NCBI GenBank assembly: GCA_025558075.1
Contig: JAHLKF010000001.1
Location: 1,116,001 to 1,180,000 of the forward strand
DNA: 64,000 nucleotides
Direction: 5' to 3'
DNA from: Gaertneriomyces semiglobifer
Taxonomy: Eukaryota > Chytridiomycota > Chytridiomycetes > Spizellomycetales > Spizellomycetaceae
The position numbers and the translations under genes are program-made. Numbering within the stretch: the first letter of the stretch is position 1; each line of letters opens with the position of its first letter. The notes under the pieces were generated by a model. That model saw only the letters and a program-made list of their open reading frames with translations. It ran no database searches and was not told where the DNA came from. Of the stretch, positions 1 to 11,298 are shown one piece after another.

Positions 1-783
1 TGGACTTGTAGCCATCACTCCCGCTTGCGGTTTTGTGGAGCCTTGGGCTGGTGTTGTTATTGGACTTGTCGCGGGAGTGGTTTGCCGTTATGTTGCAGAC
101 TACAATCGGACAAAAGGACGCATCGACGATACTCTGGATGTCTTTGCTGTTCACGGTAAGAGGACTTGTCCGTTTGTGGATCACAGTTGAGAGTCTAACG
201 TTTCACTCTTGATTCAGGCGTCGGCGGCGTCATTGGAAACATCTTGACTGGTGTTTTTGCCACTTCTCAAATAATTGGTTTAGATGCTCCCGGCGTCACG
301 GGTGGATGGTTGGATGGCAATTGGAAACAAATAGGGATCCAGATTTATGCGACAATTGTTTGCGGAGCTTGGTCATTCATTGTGACGTATCTCACCTTCT
401 GGGTGATGGACAAGATCCCGGGTCTGCATTTACGAGTGAAAGAAACGCATGAGACGCTCGGGTTGGACCTCGCCCAGCTTGGCGAGTACGCATATAACTA
501 TCACCGTGCTGAGGAAGGACATCAGCCGTCTAGTAATCCGTTGTTGGGCCTTCCGATTGGCGAGGCTGTGGCCGATCCGACATCAGGATACCCTCCGCAA
601 GCAACGGCAGAGCCGATGGATGCCATCGACAAACGCAGTGTAGCAAACCCGACAGTCACGGAAATGCAGCTAGCAGGGGCCAACCCGCGGTTACCGTCTA
701 GAGCGGATAACTCGAGCCTCTCGCCGTTGGATGAGATTACCGTTATGCCAATTGCCAATGGTGGGCAAATCAATGGGCGCTGA
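1..783 (+). CDS. Ammonium transporter (AMT/MEP family), 3' part
   Basis: C-terminal part of a polytopic plasma-membrane ammonium channel; the gene begins outside the window. Frame opens at base 2; exons 2-155 and 218-783, with a 62-nt GT-AG intron containing a CTAAC branch-like site. The protein shows the conserved AMT end: an Ala/Gly-rich membrane segment, the D-Y-N-R loop, a F-A-V-H-G-V-G-G helix (the pore histidine region split exactly by the intron), then two further membrane helices. It finishes with a cytosolic tail carrying the G-L-D-L-A-Q-L-G-E-Y segment that in this family regulates gating, followed by about 90 disordered residues. Family assignment is firm; whether it is a transporter or a MEP2-like sensor cannot be told. 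Confidence 0.93.
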
Positions 784-1107
784 AAAGTGCGACGCTGGGG
801 ATACCCTTTTTTGCCCTGCGTGGACGGTACTAATTTAAACAGACGCAGCAGTGCCTTGCGTCTATCTGATCCGACATGCCGCAGTTGATCGCCTGCTTCG
901 GGGCAACCAAAATGTACATGTGCCGCCCATATCTATTTTCTATCTATATATACATATTTTTTGTTTGGCCCTCACACTTTTGACCAAAACGTAATGAGCC
1001 TTTTGACAGCGCGCGTGCTTTGTTCTCAAGCTCGACTGTGAAATTCTTCCATGCGCCAGCATCACATTCCTTTTGTAGGTTGTACCGTAAGGAATTAGTT
1101 TGCAACC
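784..1107. promoter_or_regulatory. Intergenic, upstream of STRIP gene
   Basis: No gene seen. Holds the transporter 3' end and the upstream region of the STRIP gene; an AT-rich TATATATACATA run lies near 943-956, which may serve either as poly(A) signal context or promoter element. Confidence 0.4.
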
Positions 1108-4100
1108 GTGGCTCTAGTACGACCATCGATGGTGGTGGAGCGGAAGCCCCTACAGCTCCCACCACCCGTCATCTTCTCCCCCAGACCGGTTCACACCACT
1201 TTGGGAAACGCACATATACCTCCGCCTGTGCGGTTACCTCCGACTCCACCACCGCCGCCGTTTGATCCTACCATCCCACTTCCGACCGCGAAGGAGGTCT
1301 TCGCGTCGTTGCAGGATGAGAGCGTGGGTGATCTCGAAACGAACGGGCATGCGGATAAGGGAAGTTCCAAAGAGCTCGACTCGAGCTCTAAAGAAGATTC
1401 GTATGAGGATCCAATGGAATCGTTTATGAAGCCAAGTCTTGTTGAACTGCGAGCAAAGTTGAAGCGCGCACGTACAGAGCAGGGTTCCAAAAAGGTGGGT
1501 AGCAGCAGGGTCGCTTTAGTGCGGCCACTGTCAAGAACTCTGATTATCGTTTCGCCGTTCTCCTGCGTTCCCCCCCGCAGAACACTCAGACGCCTCAGTA
1601 TGACTTCGTCTATGCTGATAGAGATACCTTTGAGAATGAGTTGAACGAGTTCTACAGCTTCCAGGATCAAGGTTTTATTAAAGATGGGCGGGACCTGTTT
1701 CATGCGTCGTTCTGTGGAGGTAAGAGCATCACTGTGCATGTCGCTGCGCTACAGTTCTAAAGAGTTCGTCAATGAGTAGCATGGAATACGGCCACGAACG
1801 AGTCGAAAGCGACATATGTCCGTGCACAACTCGATCGGCTTGAGTTGAGAGATGCAGAAGAGCGCGAACGAGCAGCCAAACAGTTACTGTATATCGCGCA
1901 AGGTGTTTTCCTCGAAACGACCACTAAGCAGACGCATATTGAGAGTATAAGGGCCAATTGCAAGCTGTTGATGGAGTTGGGCGCCTTGGAGTACTTTTTT
2001 GGTGCTCTGAAGGTCGCTTCCGCAACTGTGGACTATATATCGCGGACACCCGAAAGCCAACTTTCCGGAGCCGAACGGCAGTTAATCGTTGATGTTGCGA
2101 ACCGGCAGACCTCCATTTGCTTTAGTTTGATGTATCTTCTAGTAGAGGTGAATTACGGTTCAGATTCGCTCGCCGTTGAGCTTAGTAAGTGCCGTGTTTG
2201 CCGATCCTCGCTGTGTAGGGAGTTCGCTGATTTGCCTCATTCTGTCAGTGGACACTAGTCCTTCAGTGCCTACATACCTGCTAGGCTTGATTGCTCAACT
2301 GGCGGAAGGTAATAGGAAGCATTATCCTGTGAAAAAGGTTTTGTCACTTAGAGTGCTCCTTGCATACTTTGGTTGGGTTCTCTGATCCGTTTTCCTACTC
2401 AACAGCTTCTTCTTTTGTTATGGAAAGTGCTTCTTGTTACCATTGGCGACACTGCACAGTTGGAAGAGCTTAAAACCGCCTCACGATTAATGGAAGCTCT
2501 CCCACCAGCAAAAGGTGCGTGACGTTCCAGCTGTGCGTTGATGTATTACACATGCTCACACAACCTTCACAGATGTGTACCTCAAGTCCACGCCGCAAGA
2601 CTACTTCCAATTTCACTCAACAACCATGGCTAAATTTCCGGCGTATGTTTTGCCGGATTCGGTGTCCGGGATTCACGCAGGTCTGAGACTTGTTGAACCT
2701 CTTTCCGTTGGGGCGCGCCGGCAGCTCCAAATCGCACCTGTCCTGCAACCATTCATACCCACAGCATCATGTCCATTACCGAGGTACTTTGTGGAGGCCA
2801 CTGAGCTTTACGCCCGCAAGAACTATATCAGTCTAGGTCTCTTGCAGCTCGCAAAAGAGCGCGAGAGGGTCGAACGCGAAGAGGCACAAAAGACCTTTGA
2901 CGGTGGCTTGGATGCCATTAAAGATCTTAGGGATAGTGCCGAAGATGTGTCGGATACGAGTAGTCACTTCGGAAGCGAAAGAAAGAAAGATCTTTATGCG
3001 ACACGGAACTTTACTCCAAAAACCGCTCAGAAGATTAGCAAGCGTGACTTGGAGGCACTGAAACGGATTGAAACTCTATATGTTGGTATCATCTCGCAGA
3101 ACGCAGAAGTCGTTTTCTAGGCGTTAAAAGTTTCTCCTGCAGCAAGGCGTTTTGCCCAACATGGCTACCTACGTTGGCATGCTGATACGTCTCCTTTACT
3201 ACGTCAATCTGGGAAATGGCGGATTTGGCACTAACCAGGGCGATAAAGGTTCATCAGCTGCCGGCTCAAGTAAGGCTGATCAAAGCGAAGAAGCATCGTC
3301 GGTAGGCGAAATGAACGATAACGGCCGGCGAGATGACAACGATCAGAACGGGGAGGATGCGACTTCCATACTTGAGAAGTGGGACCTAGAACGTCATAAG
3401 GAAGTGGTCTCGAAAGCAGTTTCTGCGATATTGTTGATTTTGATGAAGTCGCTGAAATGCCATCGTGAGTAAAACGTATGTACTCTCCCAGCGTTGAACT
3501 AATGATCCCGGCTTTGTAGATGTCCTCAAGTTTGAGTATCTTTCACAGATTCTTGTCGATAACAACTGTGCTATCCTGATTTTGAAGATGCTCAGTACCT
3601 GGTTACAGAATGCTCCCCCGGCAACAACATCCCCGACAGCGGGTGCAGGAAATGCAAACCCTGGAGAGGCAGGTGGAGTGTGGAAGCCGCAGGAGCCTCC
3701 CTCCAGGCAAGCGGCAACACCTGGCGCTATGGCGGCTGCCTGGTTGAAAGCAAGAGATTCACCGGAAGACCTAAAGTATGAGTTCTTACTGTCTGATGAT
3801 AAAATGCGGGCCTCTGACTGTGTTGGACCCTAGCTTCTTCCATTTTTGTCGCTCCACAAATACGCCGGCGAATGGTAGCAAAGATGTCGACCCGAAACCC
3901 GCGGCTTCCGCCAGTACGTCGGCGACGCTAACACCTACAGCACAAACACCACCTACAGAAACCACGTCGTCATGCTTCAGAAACTTCTTCACTTCGATCA
4001 ACCTTCTACGCATACTGCAGAAACTAACAAAGCGGAAGACTCATCGGATACTCGCGTTAGTTCAATGGAAGGCATCAGCGGTGCTGAAACGCGTGATCAA

Positions 4101-4987
4101 GATAAATCATGTCGGGTTGCAGCTTTATGCTTTGAAATTGTTAAAGAGCCAGGTGCCGTTCCTGGGTAAGAAATGGAGGAGCAGTAACATGAAAGTCATT
4201 ACTGCAATATTTATGCATTTGAGGCCATACTTGAGAGACGAGTGGCTAAACGGTGATGCGGATGTAGACGTTGAGGAAGCTCTGGTAGGTGTCATCGTGA
4301 ATTGCTGATGTGGAGTATATATATACTCATGGATTGTCGCAGGCTCAAGAGCAGCAACTGCGCTCGCTCATACTTTCGTACCATACGCATCGTTATGATA
4401 CCATTTTCTTACGCCAAAGAACTCGGGCGGACTCGTCTGAGGACACCGACTCACATGTTGATGAACTAGACCTCATACTGTCCATATCGAGGCGAGGTAG
4501 CATAGGCAGTGACGGTGATTCTTTCGATTGGAGCAAAACTGCCAGCCTCAAGAGTACATGGAATGACCATCTCGCGTTGGATGAGAACTTCATGGAGAAC
4601 TATGAAGAATGGTTGCGCAGCGAAGTGTACGAGCCCTCTGATCTTATGGAGACGTATCCTGGTGAGCAACCTGGCAATGGTGTAACCGGTGACGTTGTTC
4701 CGCGCTCCCTTTTTTCTGCCACGGAGACTTTCAACAAGGGCATGCTCAGCAATTACTATGATGATATCGTCTTTGCTTGGGATAATGAGGAGGATGACAA
4801 AGATGAGCCGCTTAACATGAGTTGGGCAGATATAGATGAATGGGATGAAGAATTCGCGAACTCTGGGGCTTTCTCGCAGGCTGCAGCTGACTGGGGCAAA
4901 GAACCTGTGGGAATGGATATGGATATCGATAGCGAGGACAGCGGTCTAGGCAGCTGGTCCGATGACGGTGAAGGCTCTGGCGGGTGA
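1108..4987 (+). CDS. FAR11: STRIPAK scaffold STRIP1/2-like protein (Far11, HAM-2, PRO22)
   Basis: Core scaffold of the striatin-interacting phosphatase and kinase complex, which in fungi controls cell fusion, septation and cell-cycle arrest. Ten exons: 1108-1494, 1581-1719, 1780-2184, 2249-2337, 2406-2514, 2573-3081, 3143-3464, 3520-3775, 3834-4284, 4343-4987, giving 1103 residues. The N1221-like half includes the block E-L-N-E-F-Y-S-F and the L-Y-I-A-Q-G-V-F motif; the DUF3402 half includes H-K-E-V-V-S-K-A-V-S-A-I-L-L, I-N-L-L-R-I-L-Q-K-L-T-K and W-R-S-S-N-M-K. These align along the full length with animal STRIP1. The intron at 3082 uses GTTGGT; a later GT would leave only a 34-nt intron and lose the L-Y-Q-G-x-L-P motif. 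The N-terminus is Pro-rich and the C-terminus very acidic, both poorly conserved. The start codon is the first in frame and not otherwise proven. Confidence 0.93.
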
Positions 4988-5231
4988 AGTGTTAACTCAT
5001 CCGGCTTCCAATATCACTACTACGAATGCGAACGGATAAATCCTTGGGCTGGGGGATGATAAGAAAGCATCGATGCGCCATTGAATGGTGAGCACTGCCC
5101 GCTTTTGAGGCTATGATGGATGTATTAATGTACAGTAATGCAAAATTGTGAATACTGAGCTGTCTCTGCCAAAACTGTATTTGTTTGTACGACCCTGCTC
5201 ATCATACGACAGAGTCAATTTCTCATCTCAG

Positions 5232-5834
5232 TCATCGTCTTACTGTGGTTTTTTTGAAGTCGCTTAGACCCTTGTGCTCCTCTGCCAGCAGATGCTCGGG
5301 TCTTGTCTTAAAGTGGTATTTATACCGTAACAATGTCACAACGTCGAAACTGCGGGGACCTTCTGCATGCTCGCCTTTTGGTTGATCGTCAAAGCTCTCT
5401 TGGTCGATATCCATTGCGGTGATGGTGCTCACACTAGTCTGCTTCCTTAACACTGCTAGTGGTGCTTTCAGTTCAACTCGCGAACCACTCAGTTTGTGAT
5501 GACCAATGTAAAGAGTCGTTTTCCCCTAGATAAGAGTATTAGCAATGTTCACTGGCAAGTTCCATAGCCACACCTGATTGCTAGAACTCACATTGTCTCT
5601 GACTTCAAGACGCCCAAGCTCAAGCCCTGCCAGAGAGCCAGACGTACTACTTGACAGAGAGCCCTGTAATTCTATTAAGATCCAGTCTTTATCTGACGGG
5701 GTCGAACCTTGTGGGCAGAGCTGAGCCGTTGGTATCACTAGTTGAACCATGATAATTGCCAGTCCTCCAGTGCCCTTCTTCGCTTTGACGACCTTAGGAA
5801 AAACGCGTGAGGAAAGCGGAGTATCTTCGGACAT
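5232..5834 (-). CDS. CTF8: Ctf8, alternative clamp-loader subunit
   Basis: Small subunit of the Ctf18-Dcc1-Ctf8 RFC complex, which loads PCNA and supports sister-chromatid cohesion. Two exons on the minus strand (5834-5592, 5525-5232; 66-nt intron), about 178 residues. Diagnostic family motifs are W-I-L-I-E-L-Q-G-S-L in exon 1, then G-L-E-L-G-R-L-E-V, and right after the intron L-Y-I-G-H-H-K-L-S-G followed by the L-K-A-P-L-A-V-L block. The tail beyond is longer than in yeast Ctf8 and not conserved. An in-frame ATG five codons upstream (5849) is an alternative start. Convergent with the STRIP gene. Confidence 0.9.
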
Positions 5835-6189
5835 CGCTTTTGTTATCAATTACCGAAAGTAAACGCTCTAGAAAGTTTCCCATGGCCACTGAGAAAACGA
5901 TTTCATCGACGGGCATTCGTTCATCGAACTTGTCTCAGCAAAGCACTTGGTTAGGCTGCCAGAGGCAGAGGAAAGTGGAGAGGTGCTTTGTACAGAGTTG
6001 GGTTGATCTCCAACTACGGGGCGGCTATTTATTGACTAAAGTAAAACCGTATTATGATATGACCGTTTGAGCCTCGAGACTGGTATGTCCCTCTCTACGA
6101 GGTCTACACTACTATATATGGGATATTTGTCTATCTATTAGTGACTAGGGAGTGTCATTACTAACTATCAGATTAGTTCCGAGACCAGC
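5835..6189. promoter_or_regulatory. Intergenic upstream of CTF8
   Basis: Carries the CTF8 upstream region and the 3' end of the App1-like gene. Only short open frames without conserved motifs; no further feature recognised. Confidence 0.4.
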
Positions 6190-7636
6190 TTAGTAGACGG
6201 CTGGGCTACCAGGCTTCAAACCCGGGAGTCCAATAAGCGTGCTGGGCTTAGACGCAGCGGGTTGTTTGTAGGTTGCGCAACTTCCAGCGTTGACAATGTT
6301 GTCAAGGGGAATCTGGTTTGAGGCGCTGAATGTCATCCATTGACTTGCCGCCACGCCTTCGAAGGCCTTCTGGAAACGAGCATTGGCATTGTTCTGTGCC
6401 TCCTTCTCACCGTTAACACCCTCGACCTTACGGATGGCAATGCAGCGAATCTTGTCCGGGAACTGGCGAGCGACCTCACCGTAGATCTCAGGGTCCAATT
6501 CGGTGGAGTCACCGATCATCACAAACTTGTGGTCGGGGAAACGGGCGATGTAAGCGAGGATGGCATCTCTCTTGTAGTTCTCAAGACGCTTGAAGATGAA
6601 GTCCAATGCGGATCCGTCGAGGACGTTGAAGTCCTTGAGAATGAACTGACCCGTGGGGAATTTGAAGTCGCGCACAAAAGAGCTGAGACCGGGGTATAAG
6701 TTCCATGGAGAACCAGAAAGGTAGGTGAAGTAAGCGTTCTCCTTCTTGGCAGCAAATTTGGCCTTCAAGTCGTTGTAGACAGCAGACATGCCCTCAACAG
6801 GCTTGTAAGCTTCGAGGAAGGTGTTTCGCGCAAGCTTGGCAATGTCGTTAACCTCAGATATCTTGATTGTGTCGTCAATGTCGGAGATAATGGTAGTTCC
6901 TACCGGCTCAACCAAGTAGGTTGATCCAGGAAGTACCCGGCTGTCAATTAGGTCCCACACGGAAGCCGAGTAGTCAATTTTGCGGTCTGCTTCAAACTCG
7001 TCATTGACAACGGCGTTGACCAGGGTATCAAACTCTCCGGAAATGGAAGCCCGGTTCAGTTTGATCTCGTGCTTTCCTCCAACACTGGTTGAGGCGGGAA
7101 GGTCGACGCCAACAGTCCGGAACGGCACCCCAGCAACGTAGAACCAGCCGAGACGTTCGGCCAAGCGATCACGGACTTCTTGGCTTACTGCGAGCTTGTA
7201 TAGGGCGGTGATGACACCTTTGATCATAGCCCCGTTTGCTCCGAGGATCATGTCAAGGACAGGGTTCGGGTCGGGCAGTTTCACGTATACGACTCCGTTG
7301 AACGGAAGTGTCCATGCATTTGATTTGTCTTGACGGCTCGCAGACTGGTCGAGGAAGGTCTAGAAATGAGAGAGCATGCATGGTCAATGGTTTGTCTCTG
7401 TGTGGCTAGCATTGAATCAAGAGGATACTTACGACGTATTCGATGGGCGAGATGCTCTCTGTGTCATTCGACGGGAGGACGGGTACCTGTCCATCATAGT
7501 AAATGGGACCATCGGTAAGCCCGGGGAATTCAAAGACAGTCTTGTTTTCCCTGGCATCCGAGAATGTGGGAGCAGCCAAAGACTGCCTGCTGAGAGCAGC
7601 AAAGGCAAGTGCTGCGGTGGTCCACTTGAGGTGCAT
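6190..7636 (-). CDS. Secreted App1-type phosphatase (DUF2183)
   Basis: Probable Mg2+-dependent phosphatase of the App1 phosphatidate phosphatase family. Two exons (7636-7433, 7359-6190; 73-nt intron), 457 residues. Exon 1 starts with a clear signal peptide (M-H-L-K-W then an Ala/Leu core ending S-L-A-A-P). The catalytic DxDxT-type motif S-D-I-D-D-T lies near residue 225, followed by T-Y-L-S-G-S-P-W-N-L, the F-K-R-L-E-N-Y-K-R-D segment and M-I-G-D-S-T-E-L-D-P, all typical of the domain. Yeast App1 is an intracellular actin-patch protein, so an export signal is notable and suggests an extracellular, vacuolar or wall-associated enzyme. Substrate is not shown by the sequence. Divergent from the F-box gene. 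Confidence 0.9.
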
Positions 7637-8597
7637 GATGAAAGAGTGAAATGGGAGACCGAGCTACACGGGCAGAAGAGGTCTTAGAGATGAAAAGGCT
7701 GGAGACACCTTGTGGAGAGGCAGAGACGCCAGACGATAGCGAGCTCTCTTTAAAAGCTTATTGGCGCTGGGCGCGATGGAGACCAGTAAAAAACGTGGGT
7801 GTGCACACACGCTTCAGATGATATCTGTTGTTTGTCATTTGTGCCAGGCAAGGCGCCTCGCACTGCTACGAAAACGTTGGCCAAGGTAGAATTTCGTGAT
7901 CTTTTGCCGGGCTGTCCGGAGAGATCCCGATACTCGGAACCGGAGTTGGCTGTTCAGTATCCATGCAAACCTTGTTGGACTTGTTCTTCGCGCTGCACAA
8001 CCTCCAAATTTTTGCGCACTCCGCTGGTCGCCGCCAATGTCGCAAGCGGCGCGCGCTCAGGAGAACAAAAACAGACGAGACGTTGTGCAACGAAGACAAT
8101 TTGGACAGATCATCATTGACAACAGTCAGATATTCCCAAATGGGGGATAAAGTTCAGTCGTTTACTACAACTGGAGCAACGGCGTGGCATGCCCACATGA
8201 GATTACGATGATCAGTGAACGGAAAAGCATATCGTATCTTGTGGAATCCGACCGGCCCCGGTAAAGTAGCCCGAAGTCCCTCTCATATGAACCCGGAGAA
8301 TTTTTTCCAGCTACTTTTTCTTTTTACAAGAAAGGCCATGAGAGAGTCATATCATAATCACCATGTTGTGGTTGCCAGCATGTTGCAGAACGTTGACTCT
8401 GCCAAGGCCTGCGCTGCACCATGGGATTATTTCCATGGAGACGTTTAGGGCGCAGTCATGTTAAGCCTGGAGAGTATATGTTGGTATCGATAACAAAAGG
8501 TAATGGTCTCGCTGCGTTGCTCTAGCTCCGTCTGTCGGCTGGCGAACTGCGTCGTCGTCGTCGAGAAACCCAGCAGAATCCCGACGCCGGCACGGAA
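7637..8597. promoter_or_regulatory. Long divergent intergenic region
   Basis: Shared upstream region of the secreted phosphatase (minus) and F-box gene (plus). A TTTTAAAG element about 110 bp upstream of the phosphatase ATG (near 7750) is the only TATA-like site. No supported gene; short open frames on both strands lack conserved motifs. Confidence 0.4.
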
Positions 8598-10139
8598 ATG
8601 GCCCTCGGTAGGGAATCCCCGCATCGCTCTCCGCATATCTCGCGTAAAGTGACTGTCTCCTACGGACCAGGAAGTCACGTTGTTCAAAACCTTTCACATA
8701 AACAATCTCCTCCACCTCCCCCACCAACAATTGACGCGCTACCGGACGCTGTCCTTCTCCGAATATTTCACTTTCTACAGCGACCGTTTGCATCAGGCCC
8801 GCTTCCGAAAGCTTCGCGACTATGCTCTATCAAGTCAGCTACTCGTGTCTCCCTGAAAACTGGTCGACAAACGATAACCGTACCGTACGAGGTTTGCGTA
8901 GGAAGTGTGTGTCGTCGATGGCGAATGGTGTCCTATAGCCTTCCTCATGCGTCGGTGCTTGATCTTGCCGCTTATTTACCGGTTCATATCTTGTTACGCG
9001 TCTCGCTGACTGAGAGAGGATTGGACCGAGCCTATGACTTGTTCACCGCCGATCCTGAGCGTATTCGTCACGTCAGAGGACTGAATATACATTGTCCTGG
9101 AGTAAGCAGCGTATGCCTCAAGAGACTACTTCGTTCTTGCTCAGCAGTCAAAAACCTACAACTGATTCTACGGAGAGGGGACTGGCTTGGGAGCGCCGAC
9201 CCGTTTGATGCCACCGCGACTCCGGTAGACATTTTGACGACGATTTGCGAATGGTTAGAAGATACAGATCCGTCTGTACAACGGAACCTCACTCTTTTGA
9301 GTTTGGAGTCCTTTGTCGCTATGAGGTCCGTTCCAGTCCGCCTATGGCACCGACTGGGCAAGGCATTGCAGATAGCTTGCCGATTAACTTCCCTATCGAT
9401 TCACGGAGTTTTCGGCAGCTCGGAGCCTGCATCTTACCCTCTGCATATTCTCGCTTCCTACAACCAACATCTCGTCACATTACGGTCCATAGCGGGCACT
9501 CTGGACCTTAAGCACCTAGCCTCGCAATTGCCACGATTGGAGTCGCTGAAGCTTGGCGATGTTGCCCTCGCACGTGGAGATTTGAGCAGGTTCTCAAATT
9601 TACGAGAGCTAACCTTAGGCAATCCAGACCCGATGACGTGGGGTGAGACCGAAACGGATGAAAGCGCTTATGCGGCGCCCAATGGATACGCAACTGGAAG
9701 GCTTTTGCGCGCTCTGCCAGCCACTGCGTGTGCACGTATCCTGTCGATGCAACTTGAGTGCGTCCCGCTTGCGGATTTCATGTCTGTTATCGAGGCTCAT
9801 GATGAATCCGGCCAGTCACTATCGGATGCAAAAAGTTTTGAATGCATCATTGCCAGAACTGTGCCTCGAATGAGCCTTGCTAACCTCATTGTCGTTCTCA
9901 AATCCTGCCCCAAACTACGCGCTTTAATTATACCCCTGGACTTGAGTGGCAACGTAAACTTGGAAGCTGTGAGAAGAGCCCTTGTAGGTGCGAATAAACT
10001 ACGCCGGATGGTATGCTACGTCACCCACGCGGACTATCAAACCGCATATTCTAAAGGTTTGGTGAAGACACTGGAGACGGCAAAGCCGTGCTGTTATATC
10101 AATGTCGAGCACGAAACGAGCAGCAGTGGGACATCATAG
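8598..10139 (+). CDS. F-box protein with leucine-rich C-terminal region
   Basis: Single-exon gene, 513 residues. After a disordered, Pro-rich start (a run of six prolines near residue 38) there is an F-box, I-D-A-L-P-D-A-V-L-L-R-I-F-H-F-L at about residues 45-60, completed by C-R-R-W-R-M-V-S around residue 113. The interval between the two halves is longer than in a standard F-box. The rest is a series of leucine-rich strands and helices (for example L-x-x-L-x-L-G-D-V, L-x-x-L-T-L-G-N) as in irregular LRR F-box adaptors. The likely role is substrate selection for an SCF ubiquitin ligase; the target is unknown. Fungi, especially basal ones, carry many such lineage-specific F-box genes. Confidence 0.8.
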   Translation: MALGRESPHRSPHISRKVTVSYGPGSHVVQNLSHKQSPPPPPPTIDALPDAVLLRIFHFLQRPFASGPLPKASRLCSIKSATRVSLKTGRQTITVPYEVCVGSVCRRWRMVSYSLPHASVLDLAAYLPVHILLRVSLTERGLDRAYDLFTADPERIRHVRGLNIHCPGVSSVCLKRLLRSCSAVKNLQLILRRGDWLGSADPFDATATPVDILTTICEWLEDTDPSVQRNLTLLSLESFVAMRSVPVRLWHRLGKALQIACRLTSLSIHGVFGSSEPASYPLHILASYNQHLVTLRSIAGTLDLKHLASQLPRLESLKLGDVALARGDLSRFSNLRELTLGNPDPMTWGETETDESAYAAPNGYATGRLLRALPATACARILSMQLECVPLADFMSVIEAHDESGQSLSDAKSFECIIARTVPRMSLANLIVVLKSCPKLRALIIPLDLSGNVNLEAVRRALVGANKLRRMVCYVTHADYQTAYSKGLVKTLETAKPCCYINVEHETSSSGTS

Positions 10140-10264
10140 ATGATCACAGCAGGCGCTCAGTGAATTTGCTTCAATTAAAAGCCATTAACTTAAAGCACAT
10201 GTAGTCCTTTGAAGCCAAAAACATTGACGTCTTCGCCGTATAGCATCCGAATTCCTGCGCGATT

Positions 10265-10906
10265 CTATTCCTGCTTGGCAGCCGCCTCGGTAGCTTCGGC
10301 ACGTTTGAAGAACGGAACCAATTGTGGCAGAACAAAGTTGTAAATGTGTTTAGCACCCTTGGAGAATGCACATTGGTTGATTAGCTTCGGGATCTTGAAT
10401 CTGGTAGCGTTTAACACGCCGCATGCCAAGAACTCACCAAGTACTGCGGAAGCATCAACCAGAAGACGAATCCTAGCTTAACAACGTAGTAGTACGGGAA
10501 CCAGTTGAGGATGGTATCGATGCCGAGCTCAAGAACGTTCAAGCAGGAGATGGTGAAGAAGTAGGTCATCCACACTTGCAATGAGGTGGTGTCATTCTTG
10601 TGGCAGGCCTCGAAGGCACGGTAGGTTGGGTAGATGATTGACAAGAGGCCAGTCGTTAATCCAGCAAGAAGGTTGAAGAACACGGAGATGGAGATCAGGA
10701 AGTAGACGCCGAGAGTAAAGTACACCTACCCGTGCCCGATCATTAGTATCATTTGACTGGCAGATCTGAAGAAATGTGCATAATAGATCCTCTAAGGACA
10801 CGATACGTACCTTGGGAACTCCAACAGTAGCCTCAATCCTTTTCAAGGTCTTGTACTTGCTGAGGTAGATGTCAAACTGAGCGATGTACGCTTGAACTTG
10901 GTCCAT
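10265..10906 (-). CDS. YOP1: Yop1/REEP5-like ER membrane-shaping protein (TB2/DP1/HVA22)
   Basis: Reticulon-like protein that curves tubular ER. Three exons (10906-10811, 10725-10438, 10357-10265), 158 residues. The conserved core is present: V-P-K before the first intron, two hydrophobic hairpins, the I-Y-P-x-Y-x-A-F-E-A motif, W-M-T-Y-F near the middle and W-F-P-Y-Y-Y-V-V-K followed by W-L-M-L-P-Q. The last exon supplies the amphipathic helix needed for tubulation, then a Lys/Glu-rich tail. Slightly shorter than yeast Yop1. Faces the F-box gene tail-to-tail. Confidence 0.94.
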
Positions 10907-11298
10907 CTTGCTTGAGTGGGTATTAGTGAGGCAGTAAGAGTATGCTGTGGCAAAAAGTACGATGTAGCGGACGGCTGCTGCTGTTGGGGGAGTTAAGAGT
11001 CAAGACTGTCAAGTTCGGGGAAGCGGCCAGGAAACGACAGTCGTGGCAGGTTCTCGCAAAAAAGGGAATATTGCGCATGTGGCAGCTTCGGAGTTTTTGT
11101 TGACGAAGTTGATGTCAGCGCCCGCGCAACGGAGTTCCACGCGCGCGCCAAGCAACACGACGGTAAAACAACGAAAACGAACTATGGTCTTATAAACATT
11201 CCCGGCTCTAGGTCAGTATCAAAGTAGCAGCTAGTCTCTCTCCTCTAGAATGAAGACCTGGGCCAAGAAGCAGTCTTAGGAGCTACGCAAGCACCAAT
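10907..11298. promoter_or_regulatory. Intergenic, YOP1 upstream region
   Basis: Upstream region of YOP1 and 3' flank of the dioxygenase gene. Contains GCGCGCG-rich stretches near 11120-11150; no coding sequence recognised. Confidence 0.4.

Noticed and set aside
3109..3142. 34-nt intron in the STRIP gene
   Set aside because: Phase fits, but it breaks the L-Y-Q-G-x-L-P motif; the 61-nt intron from the GTTGGT at 3082 restores it and has normal length.
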